64,000 bases of DNA, taken from NCBI GenBank assembly GCA_000474255.1, contig BATO01000005.1, forward strand, positions 1 through 64,000. Reading direction: 5' to 3'. This stretch comes from Aquipseudomonas alcaligenes MRY13-0052 (GTDB lineage Bacteria; Pseudomonadota; Gammaproteobacteria; Pseudomonadales; Pseudomonadaceae). A program made the translations under genes and the position numbers. Position 1 is the first letter of the stretch, and the number at the start of each line of letters is the position of its first letter. The notes beneath the pieces were generated by a model that searched no databases, was not told the origin of the DNA, and was given only the letters and a program-made list of their open reading frames with translations. Below, in pieces: positions 43,648-52,414 of the stretch.

Positions 43648-45348
43648 ATGTCCCACCGTACCTGGCGCGCCGCCTTGGCCGCCTACGCCAGCCCGGCCAC
43701 CCTTGCGCTGCTGCTGCTGGGCTTTGCTGCCGGCCTGCCGTACATGCTGGTGTTCTCCACCCTTTCCGTCTGGTTGCGCGAGGCCGGAGTGTCTCGCGAG
43801 GCTATCGGTTTCGCCAGCCTCATCGGCCTGGCCTATGCCTTCAAGTGGATCTGGTCACCGCTGCTCGACCAGTGGCGCCTGCCGCTGCTCGGCCGCCTGG
43901 GCCGTCGCCGCTCCTGGCTGGTGCTGTCCCAGGGCCTGGTCGCCCTCGGCCTGGTGGGCATGGCGCTGTGCGACCCGCAGCAACACCTGACCTGGCTGAT
44001 CGCCGTGGCCGTCATCGTGGCCTTCGCCTCCGCCACGCAAGATATCGCCGTCGACGCCTACCGCTTGGAAATCGCCGACGACAGCCGCCAGGCCGCCCTC
44101 GCGGCGAGCTACATGCTCGGCTACCGGGTTTCTGCGCTACTGGCCACTGCCGGCGCGCTGTATTTCGCCGAGTGGTTCGGTTCCACCACCCTGACCTACG
44201 AATACGGCGCCTGGGCCGGCACCTACCTGCTGTTCGCCCTGCTGATGCTGCCCGGGCTGATCACCAGTCTGTGGATGCGCGAGCCGCACATTGATGTGCA
44301 GGTGCAGACCCACACCTCGCGCTTCAAGCTCAAGGACCAGCTGGCCTCGGTGCTGATCCTGCTGGTGATGCTGATTTCCCTGCCGGCGATGATCACCGGC
44401 ATGCTCGACCGCGCCTGGCCGCGCGCGCTGCTCTACTTCCTGTTCCTGGTGGCCTGCCTGTCGCCCTGGGGCCGCCGCCAGATCGCCCCGGTGCGCGAGC
44501 TGCTCAGTCAGCAGCGCCGCCAGTTGCTGGTGGCCGCGCGGGGCCGGGTGATCCCCAACTTCGACTTCGTCCACCAGGCCGTCTCGATGATCGTGCTGAT
44601 CGTGATCCTGGTGACCACGGCCGCCGCCATCAAGGCCTATGCCTCCGGCGCCTGGCCCCGGGGCACGCTGTTCGTGCTGATCGCCATGGCCTGCTTCTCG
44701 GCACCCGGGCGCCTGCTGATGGCGCCGGTGGTGACCCCCATCAGCGAGTTCGTCCAGCGCTACCGCTGGCAGGCCCTGCTGCTGCTCGGGCTGATCGCCA
44801 CCTATCGCATGTCCGACACGGTGATGGGGGTGATGGCCAACGTCTTCTACATCGACCAGGGCTTCACCAAGGAACAGATCGCCAGCGTCAGCAAGCTCTT
44901 CGGCCTGGTCATGACCCTGCTCGGCGCCGGCGCCGGCGGCCTGCTCATCGTGCGCTTCGGCATCCTACCGATCCTGTTCATCGGCGGCGCGGCCTCGGCG
45001 GCGACCAACCTGATGTTCGTGGTGCTCAGCGACATGGGCCCGCACCTGGATATGCTGATCCTCACCATCTCCTGCGATAACTTCAGCGCGGGCCTGGCCA
45101 CCTCGGCCTTCGTGGCGTACCTGTCGAGCCTGACCAACCTGAAGTTCTCGGCGACCCAGTACGCCCTGCTCAGCTCCATCATGCTGCTGCTGCCACGCCT
45201 GATCGGCGGTTACTCGGGCGTGATGGTCGACAGCCTCGGCTACCACCAGTTCTTCCAGCTCACCGCGCTGCTCGGCGTGCCGACCCTGGTGCTGATCCTG
45301 GTGCAATGGAGCCGCGAGCGCAGGCAGCGCAATGACGCCAGCGTGTAG
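43648..45348 (+). CDS. ampG: Muropeptide permease AmpG, 3' end formed by prophage insertion
   Basis: A 566-residue inner-membrane MFS transporter that imports GlcNAc-anhydroMurNAc peptides for peptidoglycan recycling and so controls ampC induction. The N-terminus 'LLLLGFAAGLPYMLVFSTLSVWLREAGVSREAIGFASLIGLAYAFKWIWSPLLD' (in two pieces) is diagnostic, and there are about fourteen helices. The last host codons run into TG-TAG, where the TG starts the Mu-like phage end: the stop codon is phage DNA. PAO1 AmpG is 594 residues as I remember it, so roughly 28 C-terminal residues are probably replaced or lost. All predicted helices seem present, so function may be kept. Confidence 0.88.
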   Translation: MSHRTWRAALAAYASPATLALLLLGFAAGLPYMLVFSTLSVWLREAGVSREAIGFASLIGLAYAFKWIWSPLLDQWRLPLLGRLGRRRSWLVLSQGLVALGLVGMALCDPQQHLTWLIAVAVIVAFASATQDIAVDAYRLEIADDSRQAALAASYMLGYRVSALLATAGALYFAEWFGSTTLTYEYGAWAGTYLLFALLMLPGLITSLWMREPHIDVQVQTHTSRFKLKDQLASVLILLVMLISLPAMITGMLDRAWPRALLYFLFLVACLSPWGRRQIAPVRELLSQQRRQLLVAARGRVIPNFDFVHQAVSMIVLIVILVTTAAAIKAYASGAWPRGTLFVLIAMACFSAPGRLLMAPVVTPISEFVQRYRWQALLLLGLIATYRMSDTVMGVMANVFYIDQGFTKEQIASVSKLFGLVMTLLGAGAGGLLIVRFGILPILFIGGAASAATNLMFVVLSDMGPHLDMLILTISCDNFSAGLATSAFVAYLSSLTNLKFSATQYALLSSIMLLLPRLIGGYSGVMVDSLGYHQFFQLTALLGVPTLVLILVQWSRERRQRNDASV

Positions 45349-45392
45349 CGCCGCGCGAAATTGAAGCTGCCCACGCGCGATATTCAGAACGT
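45344..45392 (-). other. Prophage terminus with R1/R2-type transposase sites
   Basis: The end starts TGTAG at 45344; two related 22-bp units follow head to tail, 45349-45370 and 45371-45392, sharing CGCGCGA-N-ATT at the same offset (13 of 22 identical). Mu's right end has the same plan: TGAAG, then R1 and R2 as adjacent 22-bp MuA sites. The first 17 bases here match the Mu right end as I remember it at 14 positions. The five host bases before it, CAGCG (45339-45343), are the predicted target duplication. Confidence 0.75.
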
Positions 45393-45434
45393 GGGCCAGT
45401 TTCACAGGCGGCAAAGGAATTCCAACTTTAGCGC

Positions 45435-46202
45435 CTACCCCCACGCCGTCGCACCCGCTACTGGGTACGCGAAGGGTTGGTCACCAGTGTTGAGCGTTCC
45501 TTCAGACGGCGTGGAGGACGAGGTCGAGCCTGTACCGAAGAACGGGAACAGGGTGAGGCCCGCCAGAATGCTTCGCTGACCCTGATTGGCCCCGTTCAGG
45601 TAGAACCGCAGCGCCCCCAGGTCGAAATCCACCACGACCCCTACAACGTCTCCAGTGACAAACGCTGCGCCATATGCGGTGTCGACGCCCTCGGCATAGA
45701 GGTGGCCGTCATATGAGTAGTACGCCCATCCTCCCGCCCCACTGCCTGGATAGTTCGTCAGCGCCGCTGAGCTGGTTGCAACGCCCAGCATGGCTGCGCG
45801 CAGCGTATTGGCTCCGATCAGCACCTCGAACTGACGTACGCCCTGGTTGTGCGGCAGCTGGCCCCGCACGCAGTTGATCTGGAACGCCTGCGCGGTCTTG
45901 TTGCCATTGCTCAGTACAACACTGGACCCACGGTCGCTTGGGTTCCAGGTAGAGCGATCCAGCGGAGGCGCAACCGTGAACGAGGTTTCAGTACTGACTG
46001 CAGACGACGTCCCACGCAGCAGCGCAACACGGTAGTAGTAGATCTCGCCATCAACTGCAGTGAGGTCATCGAACTCCGTACTGCCCGCATCGATGGTGGC
46101 CAGCGGCTCAGGTAATGAGCCCACATCCATGCTGCTGGTGCTGCGATAGACGTTGATGCTGTCGCCCAGGCTGTTGTTCTGCCATGTCAGGTGAACGCCC
46201 AC
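45435..46202 (-). CDS. Phage tail-tip protein with Fn3-like and SPRY domains
   Basis: A 255-residue protein with a GTG start and GGAG upstream, beginning 1 bp after the hub gene stop. The N-terminal ~75 residues ('VHLTWQNNSLGDSINVYRS', 'YYYRVALLRGTSSAVS') are fibronectin-III-like. The rest resembles a B30.2/SPRY lectin-like sandwich, with 'VLSNGNKTAQAF', 'RQFEVLIG' and the telling 'GDVVGVVVDFDLGALRFYLNG'. SPRY folds bind proteins or carbohydrates, so this is a plausible receptor-binding or tip-decoration protein. It is the last phage gene before the terminus. Confidence 0.75.
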   Translation of the reverse strand: MGVHLTWQNNSLGDSINVYRSTSSMDVGSLPEPLATIDAGSTEFDDLTAVDGEIYYYRVALLRGTSSAVSTETSFTVAPPLDRSTWNPSDRGSSVVLSNGNKTAQAFQINCVRGQLPHNQGVRQFEVLIGANTLRAAMLGVATSSAALTNYPGSGAGGWAYYSYDGHLYAEGVDTAYGAAFVTGDVVGVVVDFDLGALRFYLNGANQGQRSILAGLTLFPFFGTGSTSSSTPSEGTLNTGDQPFAYPVAGATAWG

Positions 46203-46203
46203 G

Positions 46204-48408
46204 TCATTGCTCCAGGTAGGTGGCTGTGAGATTGGTTGGAGCGAGCACGGGCTGCAGCAGGATCAGTTGGTGGCGATGACGCTGCAGGCTTTCTAGGCCT
46301 GCGCGCACCGACCACAGCTCGATCAGCACCACCCCCTCGTACGACGCGGAGAGCGTAACCGTCGTGCCGGTGACCCCGGACTGACTGGCGAGCACCACCC
46401 CTGTGTCAACCCGAAGCATACGCGCGCTGTACGTTGTACCCGCCTCGGGTCCAATGTTCCCCGCCGTCGTGTCGACCAGCTGGTCGGCTTGGCTGATCCG
46501 GTCACGATGTGCCCAGCTCAGGACAGCACTGCCGCTAGCGGTTGCCGGGTACCACGCACCTCCGATCTTGAACTGACCAGGTGGAAACGGCTTCGCTTGC
46601 CGGCGCACGTTGGTATAGCTGTCGGTCGGCGCCAGGTTCATATCCAGGAGGCCAGTGGACGTGCGGCTCTGCACCTTGGCTTGGACCACCACTCCCGGTG
46701 CATAGTCGACTGGGTCGACCGCTGTGTCGCTTCCATAGAACCAGATGCGATCACCGGCCGCATGCGTCGTTGGAACGGTGTCCGAGCAACCGCGAGCAAT
46801 GACCAGGTCGCCCGTGTCGATGTCGAGGCTGACAACGCGGACGATCTCATCGCCAACCAGGGCCGGGTCACCGGCCTGCACGGTCGATACGTCGGTGCCG
46901 TAGGTGATGCGAGTGCTGGTCGTCAGTCGATCCAGCCCAACGGCGAGTTGGGCAGTCGGGCACCAGTCGCCGGCATCCACACCGGCAAAGTCAGCGCTTC
47001 CAACGCGCGTCAGCAGCGTATAGCCCAGTGCGGCCGCGCTGGGCCGCCTCGCAATCACACCGATCGCGCATGAGGTATCGGTGACCTGCGCCAGCTGCGC
47101 AGGGTCCAGGTAGCGCGCAAGGTCGCGATATGGGATCTCGAAGATGCGGCGTACGGTGGCCGGCAAGGGGTCGTTGGTAGGCGGTTTGACGGTGGGTAGC
47201 TGAGGCGCAACGTAGGCCGTATCGGGCAGACCGTAGACATCGATCACGCAGGTGATGGTCACGGTGCCCGCGTCCGGGGTGCCGTAGTCGCATTGGCCAG
47301 CACGGAGCACGAGCTGCTCGTAACCACGTTTGAGCGAGCGAACCCGGAACACGCTCCCTGGCAGGATGCCGGCGCCACGGCGGTCGAGGCGCACCTTAAA
47401 GCGCCGTGCGGCGGCGGACTTGGCTGCCAGGTCGCGCTGGGCCAGCCGGCCAGCCAGGCCGCTGGTCGGAACATGCGGGTAGTCGACGGTTTCAGAAAGC
47501 ACCACACCCACGGACTGGATGCCGGCGTTGTTCTGCACGCGCACCTGGTCGTCCGCGCCGTCGTTCATCATGTTGCGGAACTTGACCACGACCTCGTTGG
47601 TGGCCATCGAGCCATCGGCTGCGTCGTCATCGTCGATGCCGAGCAGACCCGTGTTCTCGTCGAACAGAGGCAGATTGGCGACCACGTAGTCGTTTCGGAT
47701 CAGATGGAGCGACACCTGGCCGGTGACCAGGTCATCGATCAGCACCGCGCCGATGTGGTCGATCACGCTTTTCACCAACGTGCCCAGACCATCCTGGCGC
47801 CGCCAGCAGATGCACAGGCCAAAGCCCTCGCTGAAGAGCTGATCAGCTGCTGCCCGAAATGAGGCCTCATGAATGCGAGCCGTCGCGCGACCACGGCCCC
47901 AGTCCCGGTTCGTGAAGGCCTCATAGATGATGTGGGCCGGGTTCATGCCGCTGATGGTGTTGTCGCCCTGCCAGATCGTCGACTTCTCGGGATACCAGAC
48001 GATATCGTCGTCCCAACCGGAGGTGACGCGGCGTGCGCGAAACTTCCAGGACTTGGGATACGGGTTCATCGAGCCGATGAGGCCGTCGAAGAAGAGCGTG
48101 GTGATGCCACGGAAGGCCGGCACCAACGCGCTCCCCAGCATCCTCTGGACGCGAGGGTTCACCGGCTGGGTCTCGGTGCCGAGCATCATGTCGATGGTGC
48201 CGTAGATGCCGCCCTCACCCTCATCACCACCAAACAGCGAGCTGGCGGTGATCTGCCAGCGCGCCTGGCCTACAGCAGAGCCCTTCCAGGCGGTGCGGTC
48301 GCCAACACGGATCTCGCGCAGCTCATTGATGGGGCCACGGCAAAGACCCATGTGGATGCCCATGAAATACCGATAGCCGATCGTCTGCGGCTTGTTACCC
48401 ATGCCCAT
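46204..48408 (-). CDS. Phage tail tip/central hub protein (J-like)
   Basis: A 734-residue protein. ATG at 48408 is preferred: the upstream extension overlaps another gene and lacks coding character. It has the makeup of a siphovirus tail-tip attachment protein: an N-terminal hub part with 'GPINELREIRVGDRTAW', 'GLIGSMNPYPKSWKFRARR' and 'INHIGAV'-type segments, then beta-rich domains, and at the end Fn3-like sequence ('GTTYSARMLRVDTGVVLASQSGVTGTTVTLS' in part). It probably contacts the host receptor and opens the tail. It overlaps the 71-residue gene upstream by 14 nt. Confidence 0.75.
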   Translation of the reverse strand: MGMGNKPQTIGYRYFMGIHMGLCRGPINELREIRVGDRTAWKGSAVGQARWQITASSLFGGDEGEGGIYGTIDMMLGTETQPVNPRVQRMLGSALVPAFRGITTLFFDGLIGSMNPYPKSWKFRARRVTSGWDDDIVWYPEKSTIWQGDNTISGMNPAHIIYEAFTNRDWGRGRATARIHEASFRAAADQLFSEGFGLCICWRRQDGLGTLVKSVIDHIGAVLIDDLVTGQVSLHLIRNDYVVANLPLFDENTGLLGIDDDDAADGSMATNEVVVKFRNMMNDGADDQVRVQNNAGIQSVGVVLSETVDYPHVPTSGLAGRLAQRDLAAKSAAARRFKVRLDRRGAGILPGSVFRVRSLKRGYEQLVLRAGQCDYGTPDAGTVTITCVIDVYGLPDTAYVAPQLPTVKPPTNDPLPATVRRIFEIPYRDLARYLDPAQLAQVTDTSCAIGVIARRPSAAALGYTLLTRVGSADFAGVDAGDWCPTAQLAVGLDRLTTSTRITYGTDVSTVQAGDPALVGDEIVRVVSLDIDTGDLVIARGCSDTVPTTHAAGDRIWFYGSDTAVDPVDYAPGVVVQAKVQSRTSTGLLDMNLAPTDSYTNVRRQAKPFPPGQFKIGGAWYPATASGSAVLSWAHRDRISQADQLVDTTAGNIGPEAGTTYSARMLRVDTGVVLASQSGVTGTTVTLSASYEGVVLIELWSVRAGLESLQRHRHQLILLQPVLAPTNLTATYLEQ

Positions 48409-48610
48409 TGGCGGCTTCCTTCTCTGCGTGATCTGCCAGTGCGATGGCAAAGGCGTTGCCCGTGGCGCGCAACTCGTCCACAGGCATGCCCTCATGAATG
48501 AAGCGGCTGTAATCGAGGTTCAGGTCACGAGCGATCGACCGGGCTCCTCGGGCGCATTGACCGAGTTCATGAAGGTGACGCGGCCAGGCCCTGATCACTG
48601 GGGAATCCAT
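48395..48610 (-). CDS. Small phage tail-region protein
   Basis: A 71-residue protein between the 138-residue tail protein (16-nt overlap) and the hub (14-nt overlap), so translationally coupled on both sides. Its sequence is helical with an acidic/Ala-rich C-terminus ('NAFAIALADHAEKEAANGHG'). No domain was recognised; the tight packing is the main evidence that it is real. Confidence 0.6.
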   Translation of the reverse strand: MDSPVIRAWPRHLHELGQCARGARSIARDLNLDYSRFIHEGMPVDELRATGNAFAIALADHAEKEAANGHG

Positions 48611-49011
48611 GTGGCGCCCCCCACAGTGCCAGTACCGAGGCCGTTGTCGTCCGGTTCTTCAGGCAGGGTCGGGTCCCACTCGGTCAGTTTGTCGCCCACC
48701 GGGTCCCACGGCGCCTTCCACTTCGCCTCGATCGGGTTGGTGGTGCCCGGTGCCAGGCCTGGCACCCACCCACCAATCGACTTCTTGCCGCCCTTGGTCT
48801 TGATCTTCGTTGTGCGGTAATTGCCGTAGGTGAGGACCATCCAGTCGGGAATCCACACGTCGCCGAAAATGACGTACTGGGCGGTACCGACCTCGGCCAT
48901 TGGGAAATCGAAGTCCTCGAACGCTGCAGGGCGCGGCGAGGTGGCCTTCGGGCGATTGAGGTAGCTGATGGCGAAGCTGGCCACCAGCATGATGATTTGC
49001 GGCCATGGCAT
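48595..49011 (-). CDS. Phage tail protein of unknown function
   Basis: A 138-residue protein with an N-terminal hydrophobic helix ('IIMLVASFAISYL', about 6-18) followed by 'ATSPRPAAFEDFDFPMAEVGTAQYVIFGD'. It ends in a Gly/Pro-rich tail. Proteins of this kind sit between DUF2163 and the hub in D3112-like tails. It starts 1 bp after the DUF2163 gene stop. It may help hub assembly (inference from position). Confidence 0.65.
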   Translation of the reverse strand: MPWPQIIMLVASFAISYLNRPKATSPRPAAFEDFDFPMAEVGTAQYVIFGDVWIPDWMVLTYGNYRTTKIKTKGGKKSIGGWVPGLAPGTTNPIEAKWKAPWDPVGDKLTEWDPTLPEEPDDNGLGTGTVGGATWIPQ

Positions 49012-49012
49012 A

Positions 49013-49831
49013 TCAGAACACCGGGTTGCCGTTGAAGGGGTTTGTGCCCATCAGGTTCGGATCGCCCCTGAAATTGAGCCGGTTATCGAACTTGTCCACG
49101 CACGTCGCCACGGTGCGATCGCAGCCCGGGTACACACGCACGGAGCCGAGCGGGATGCCCGAGGTGCCGCCCATCACGCTCAGCACACTGCCGACATGGC
49201 GCTCAATGGATCGGCGCTCGTACTCTCCGGCGCCGATCGGCCACTCGATGAAGCCCCCGTCAAACCAGCCATTCGGGAAGGCCTCTGCTGCACCGCTGCT
49301 CACGGTGGCGCCGGTCATGGACTGGATCGTCATCTCGACGCGCCACAGGTCTCGATTGAGCTTGCATCTGCGATCGAACAGCGCAGCACCGCAGTTGCGC
49401 TCCCAGGTGAGACGAAGGCCGGGCACGTCCAGGGTGGCCAGCAAGGTCTGGCAGCTGATCTCACAGCGATCGAGCTGTGGCCACCGTACAGTCTCGATCG
49501 ATCCACTCCAGGCGACCTGGGCGGTGGTCTCGCCAAAATGGTGGTCGTAGATCACCAGCTCGATCTCGGTGCTGGGCGGCACACCACGGTAGAGCGCAGC
49601 GACCTCGAGGTCGGCCGGCGCGGTGACCTTCAAGCGATCAGCGGTGACCTCTCCGGTGCGCCGTACGCCGTCATCCGTGATGCCGCCACGCAGCGTGCGG
49701 TAGATCTCGGCGCCCAGGGTGATGTTGCGATCGCCGCTGGCGTACAGCCAGACGATGACGCCCCGCTTGAACTTGTAGAGGCGGATCGGGCTGCCATCTG
49801 CGATCGAGCGCTCGCGACTGTCATGACTCAT
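49013..49831 (-). CDS. Tail hub component, DUF2163/BR0599 family
   Basis: A 272-residue protein; the start at 49831 (MSHDSRERS) overlaps the preceding gene by 11 nt, whereas the open frame further upstream reads as a shadow of that gene. Family features: 'LYKFKRGVIVWLYASGDRNITLGAEIY' near the start; a Cys set in the C-terminal half ('RNCGAALFDRRCKLN', 'YPGCDRTVATCVDKFDN') of the kind that in gene-transfer-agent hubs binds an iron-sulfur cluster. It builds the distal tail between tape measure and tip. Confidence 0.8.
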   Translation of the reverse strand: MSHDSRERSIADGSPIRLYKFKRGVIVWLYASGDRNITLGAEIYRTLRGGITDDGVRRTGEVTADRLKVTAPADLEVAALYRGVPPSTEIELVIYDHHFGETTAQVAWSGSIETVRWPQLDRCEISCQTLLATLDVPGLRLTWERNCGAALFDRRCKLNRDLWRVEMTIQSMTGATVSSGAAEAFPNGWFDGGFIEWPIGAGEYERRSIERHVGSVLSVMGGTSGIPLGSVRVYPGCDRTVATCVDKFDNRLNFRGDPNLMGTNPFNGNPVF

Positions 49832-51533
49832 CAGGCACCTCCCGGAACACGGTCGACCAGGAGCCGATGCCTTCGCTGTCGGTCTGGTGCTCGATCTCCT
49901 GGACGTCGCTATCGAAGCGGAACAGGCCGAGCCAACTGATCCGGTCGACGTCATCCGGCGGGACCTGGCGGCCCAGGCTGCTGTCGAGGGCGAGCCGCTC
50001 GATCTCTGGGCTCAGTTCAATGCTGCCGGTAATACGCCGATGAACGACGGTGCCGTCGCGGAGTTCTATGCGTATATCCCGGCGGCCAGGCTTGGCGCTG
50101 GCAAATCGGGTGTACCCACAGCTCAGAACGTCGATCGTGGTACTGACCGGGGTGGCGGGGCTTGCCAGCGTGAGGTCGTCGGCGTGGGTCGGTACCCAGA
50201 CCGCCTTCTGCCGGCCATTCATCGCATAGATGAACGAACGCACGGCAGCGCGCGCCTCCCGGCCGAGGTCGATCCAGCGGTGCCTAACGACGGCCAGCGC
50301 CCGATCGGCGGTGTCGGTATACAGCGGAATCGCGGAACCGTTGTCCAAAGTCAGAAGCAGGCGCGACAGCGTCCGGGTGAGGTCTTCACTCTCATCCGGC
50401 CTGGTCTCATAGACCGGGTGCCCTCTATATAGAGTGCTGGGCATCACCGCTGGCCAGTCGCACGGCTCAACCACCAGGAAGTGCACATCAGCGGAGATGG
50501 CCATGTCGGTGAGGCGCGTCAGGGATGGCTCTTCGACAAGCTGGGCGCTGCGCACCGGATAGAGACGGGACCCTGCAGGCCACTCCAGCTGTGTAACGCG
50601 AGCCAGCTGCAGGCCGTCATCCAGGACCTGATCGATCGCGACGGTTTCACTGGTGAACGCAGACTCACCCCGCAGCATGGCCAGCCCGCCGGCATGGAAA
50701 TCGAGAAAGGCGGTGTCGCACGGTATGAACAGGGCGCCACCAGGTACTGCTGTGCGGAGCAGCTGGATCTCGTGCCAGAGAGGAAGCGCCCAGGTGCGGG
50801 CGCTCCATCCGTGCAGCACCAGGTCGAGCAACTGACGCTCACGCCCCTCGACATACATGGGGGCCTCGAACTCACGCCGAGGCGCCTGACGCAGCGCGCG
50901 ACGCTGCTCAGCAGCGGACTCACTCTGCAGAATGTCGGTTGAGGCCGAGAGTCGCTCGATCACACCGTCGGCCCAGTCGGGCGCGAACGTCCAACCGATG
51001 ATGCGGTTCGCGGTGACCCGTATCCCTACGCTCTCACCGCTCGCGAAGTTCCATCGAATCACCGTATCCAGAGTCGGCTGGCCCAGAGGGGTAACCGTCA
51101 GTTTCCACAGCTTCTCGCTCAGAGCGGGAACGAGGAGCGGAGGCGCAGGCTGGCCAGTGACCAGCACCCCTTCGTCAGTGCCAGTGATCGAGTTGAGCGT
51201 GCGAGGCTCAAGCCAGGCGTTCCAGACGAACAGGTCGGTGGACTGGTCCGAAACGACGTTGCCGAGATCGAGGCGCTGCGGGTTGATATGGATGCGGAAG
51301 TAGTAGTCGTCGACAAAGGCACCGCCCCTATGCGCCTCGATCTCCCGGCCATTTGCCTCCACAGGCCAATGGGTGGAGAGCGGCGCTTGGCCTGCGCGCG
51401 AGGTTTCCGATGCGTACGGAGACGGATCGAACTGGTTGAGCCAGGCAAACTTCCAGTGCTCGCTAGTTAGATTGGGGCTGTACGGCAGGCCGCCAGCGGT
51501 GTGCTGGACATGCTCAGCAGCGAGGGTGGCCAT
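49821..51533 (-). CDS. Phage distal-tail structural protein
   Basis: A 570-residue protein of mixed beta-rich sequence, starting 2 bp after the stop of the 292-residue gene. No catalytic motif was recognised. Its size and place between the tape-measure side and the DUF2163 hub match the large virion protein of D3112-like phages, probably a distal tail ring component. The start ATG at 51533 fits the tight gene spacing. Confidence 0.68.
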   Translation of the reverse strand: MATLAAEHVQHTAGGLPYSPNLTSEHWKFAWLNQFDPSPYASETSRAGQAPLSTHWPVEANGREIEAHRGGAFVDDYYFRIHINPQRLDLGNVVSDQSTDLFVWNAWLEPRTLNSITGTDEGVLVTGQPAPPLLVPALSEKLWKLTVTPLGQPTLDTVIRWNFASGESVGIRVTANRIIGWTFAPDWADGVIERLSASTDILQSESAAEQRRALRQAPRREFEAPMYVEGRERQLLDLVLHGWSARTWALPLWHEIQLLRTAVPGGALFIPCDTAFLDFHAGGLAMLRGESAFTSETVAIDQVLDDGLQLARVTQLEWPAGSRLYPVRSAQLVEEPSLTRLTDMAISADVHFLVVEPCDWPAVMPSTLYRGHPVYETRPDESEDLTRTLSRLLLTLDNGSAIPLYTDTADRALAVVRHRWIDLGREARAAVRSFIYAMNGRQKAVWVPTHADDLTLASPATPVSTTIDVLSCGYTRFASAKPGRRDIRIELRDGTVVHRRITGSIELSPEIERLALDSSLGRQVPPDDVDRISWLGLFRFDSDVQEIEHQTDSEGIGSWSTVFREVPDES

Positions 51534-51535
51534 GG

Positions 51536-52414
51536 TTATGGCCCCTCATAACGGATGGCCCAACCCAATGTCCCGGTATGGTTGGTGAGCCCGCCACCAT
51601 CCCGTTCCGCGCTGTTCTTTCGGAAAAACGGCAACATCATCCAGCGTTCCTCACCGATCTGGATCACTTCACCCGGCGCATAGTTGTCAATCCGGGTGTA
51701 CCGCGCATTGACCAGGTCGACCGTGAGGCTCAGCTTGCTCGACGGCCTGACCTTGTACGCGCGAATGGGCAGCAGCACCGCCTCGCTATTCCAGCTGTTG
51801 GGCAATATGGAGAGCAGAGGAGATGACGATCGAACCCCAACGTTGTTGCCTCCCGTCGACAGCGCCATCAACCAACCCTGGCCGTCAAAATCTGAGTGCA
51901 CCCACGACTCGCCGTCGGTTGCTCCTCCGCCGTTGGTTCTCCAGAAGATCCCGCAGCACCCGTCGTACGGGAACTGAGTGGGCCCGCGCTCAGGAGACAT
52001 GTCCGGGTAGTTGTTGTTCAGGGCATGAACCGATGCGGCAACCCACATTCCGGTGCCAGGCAAACCTGCAACCGAAGACTTGCCAAACGCACACCACAGG
52101 TGGAAATCCACGTTGAATTTGATAACGCAGTAGATCTCCAGATCGAAGACGAAGAGCTGGTACTGAACTGGCCAGGTGATAGCCGTTACCCCCATCGGGC
52201 CCATGCGGACAACGCTGGGGGCATCTCCAGCTACAGCGCTCGTACGCCCTAGCAGTGTCAGGAAACCGCCCACTATCTGCAGCCTCACGAACACCGCGCT
52301 TTTGCTGAGCACCTCGGTTGATTCGTTCCAGCTCCACCCCTCACTGGCACAGGCCGAAACCAGGGCAGCACGCACCGCGGTCATGTCGTTTGCCGAACCG
52401 CTGTAGTAGGCCAT
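51536..52414 (-). CDS. Phage tail virion protein, paralogous-looking neighbour 2
   Basis: A 292-residue protein that starts 'MAYYSGSANDMTAVRAALVSACASEGWSWN' in part and shares with the next gene an N-terminal helix that distributes a small peptide over a Trp-rich strand (GWSWN here, GWQVLRYD there). Both proteins also share 'CVIKFNVDFHLWCAFGKS'-like beta segments and an ending rich in aromatic residues. The two may be diverged duplicates. The start overlaps the preceding stop by 1 nt. A virion role is inferred from position. Confidence 0.65.
   Translation of the reverse strand: MAYYSGSANDMTAVRAALVSACASEGWSWNESTEVLSKSAVFVRLQIVGGFLTLLGRTSAVAGDAPSVVRMGPMGVTAITWPVQYQLFVFDLEIYCVIKFNVDFHLWCAFGKSSVAGLPGTGMWVAASVHALNNNYPDMSPERGPTQFPYDGCCGIFWRTNGGGATDGESWVHSDFDGQGWLMALSTGGNNVGVRSSSPLLSILPNSWNSEAVLLPIRAYKVRPSSKLSLTVDLVNARYTRIDNYAPGEVIQIGEERWMMLPFFRKNSAERDGGGLTNHTGTLGWAIRYEGP

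Noticed and set aside
45344-45435. Site-specific integration (tRNA or core att site) of the prophage
   Set aside because: No tRNA gene or integrase is present, and the terminal TG with 22-bp repeats fits transposition.
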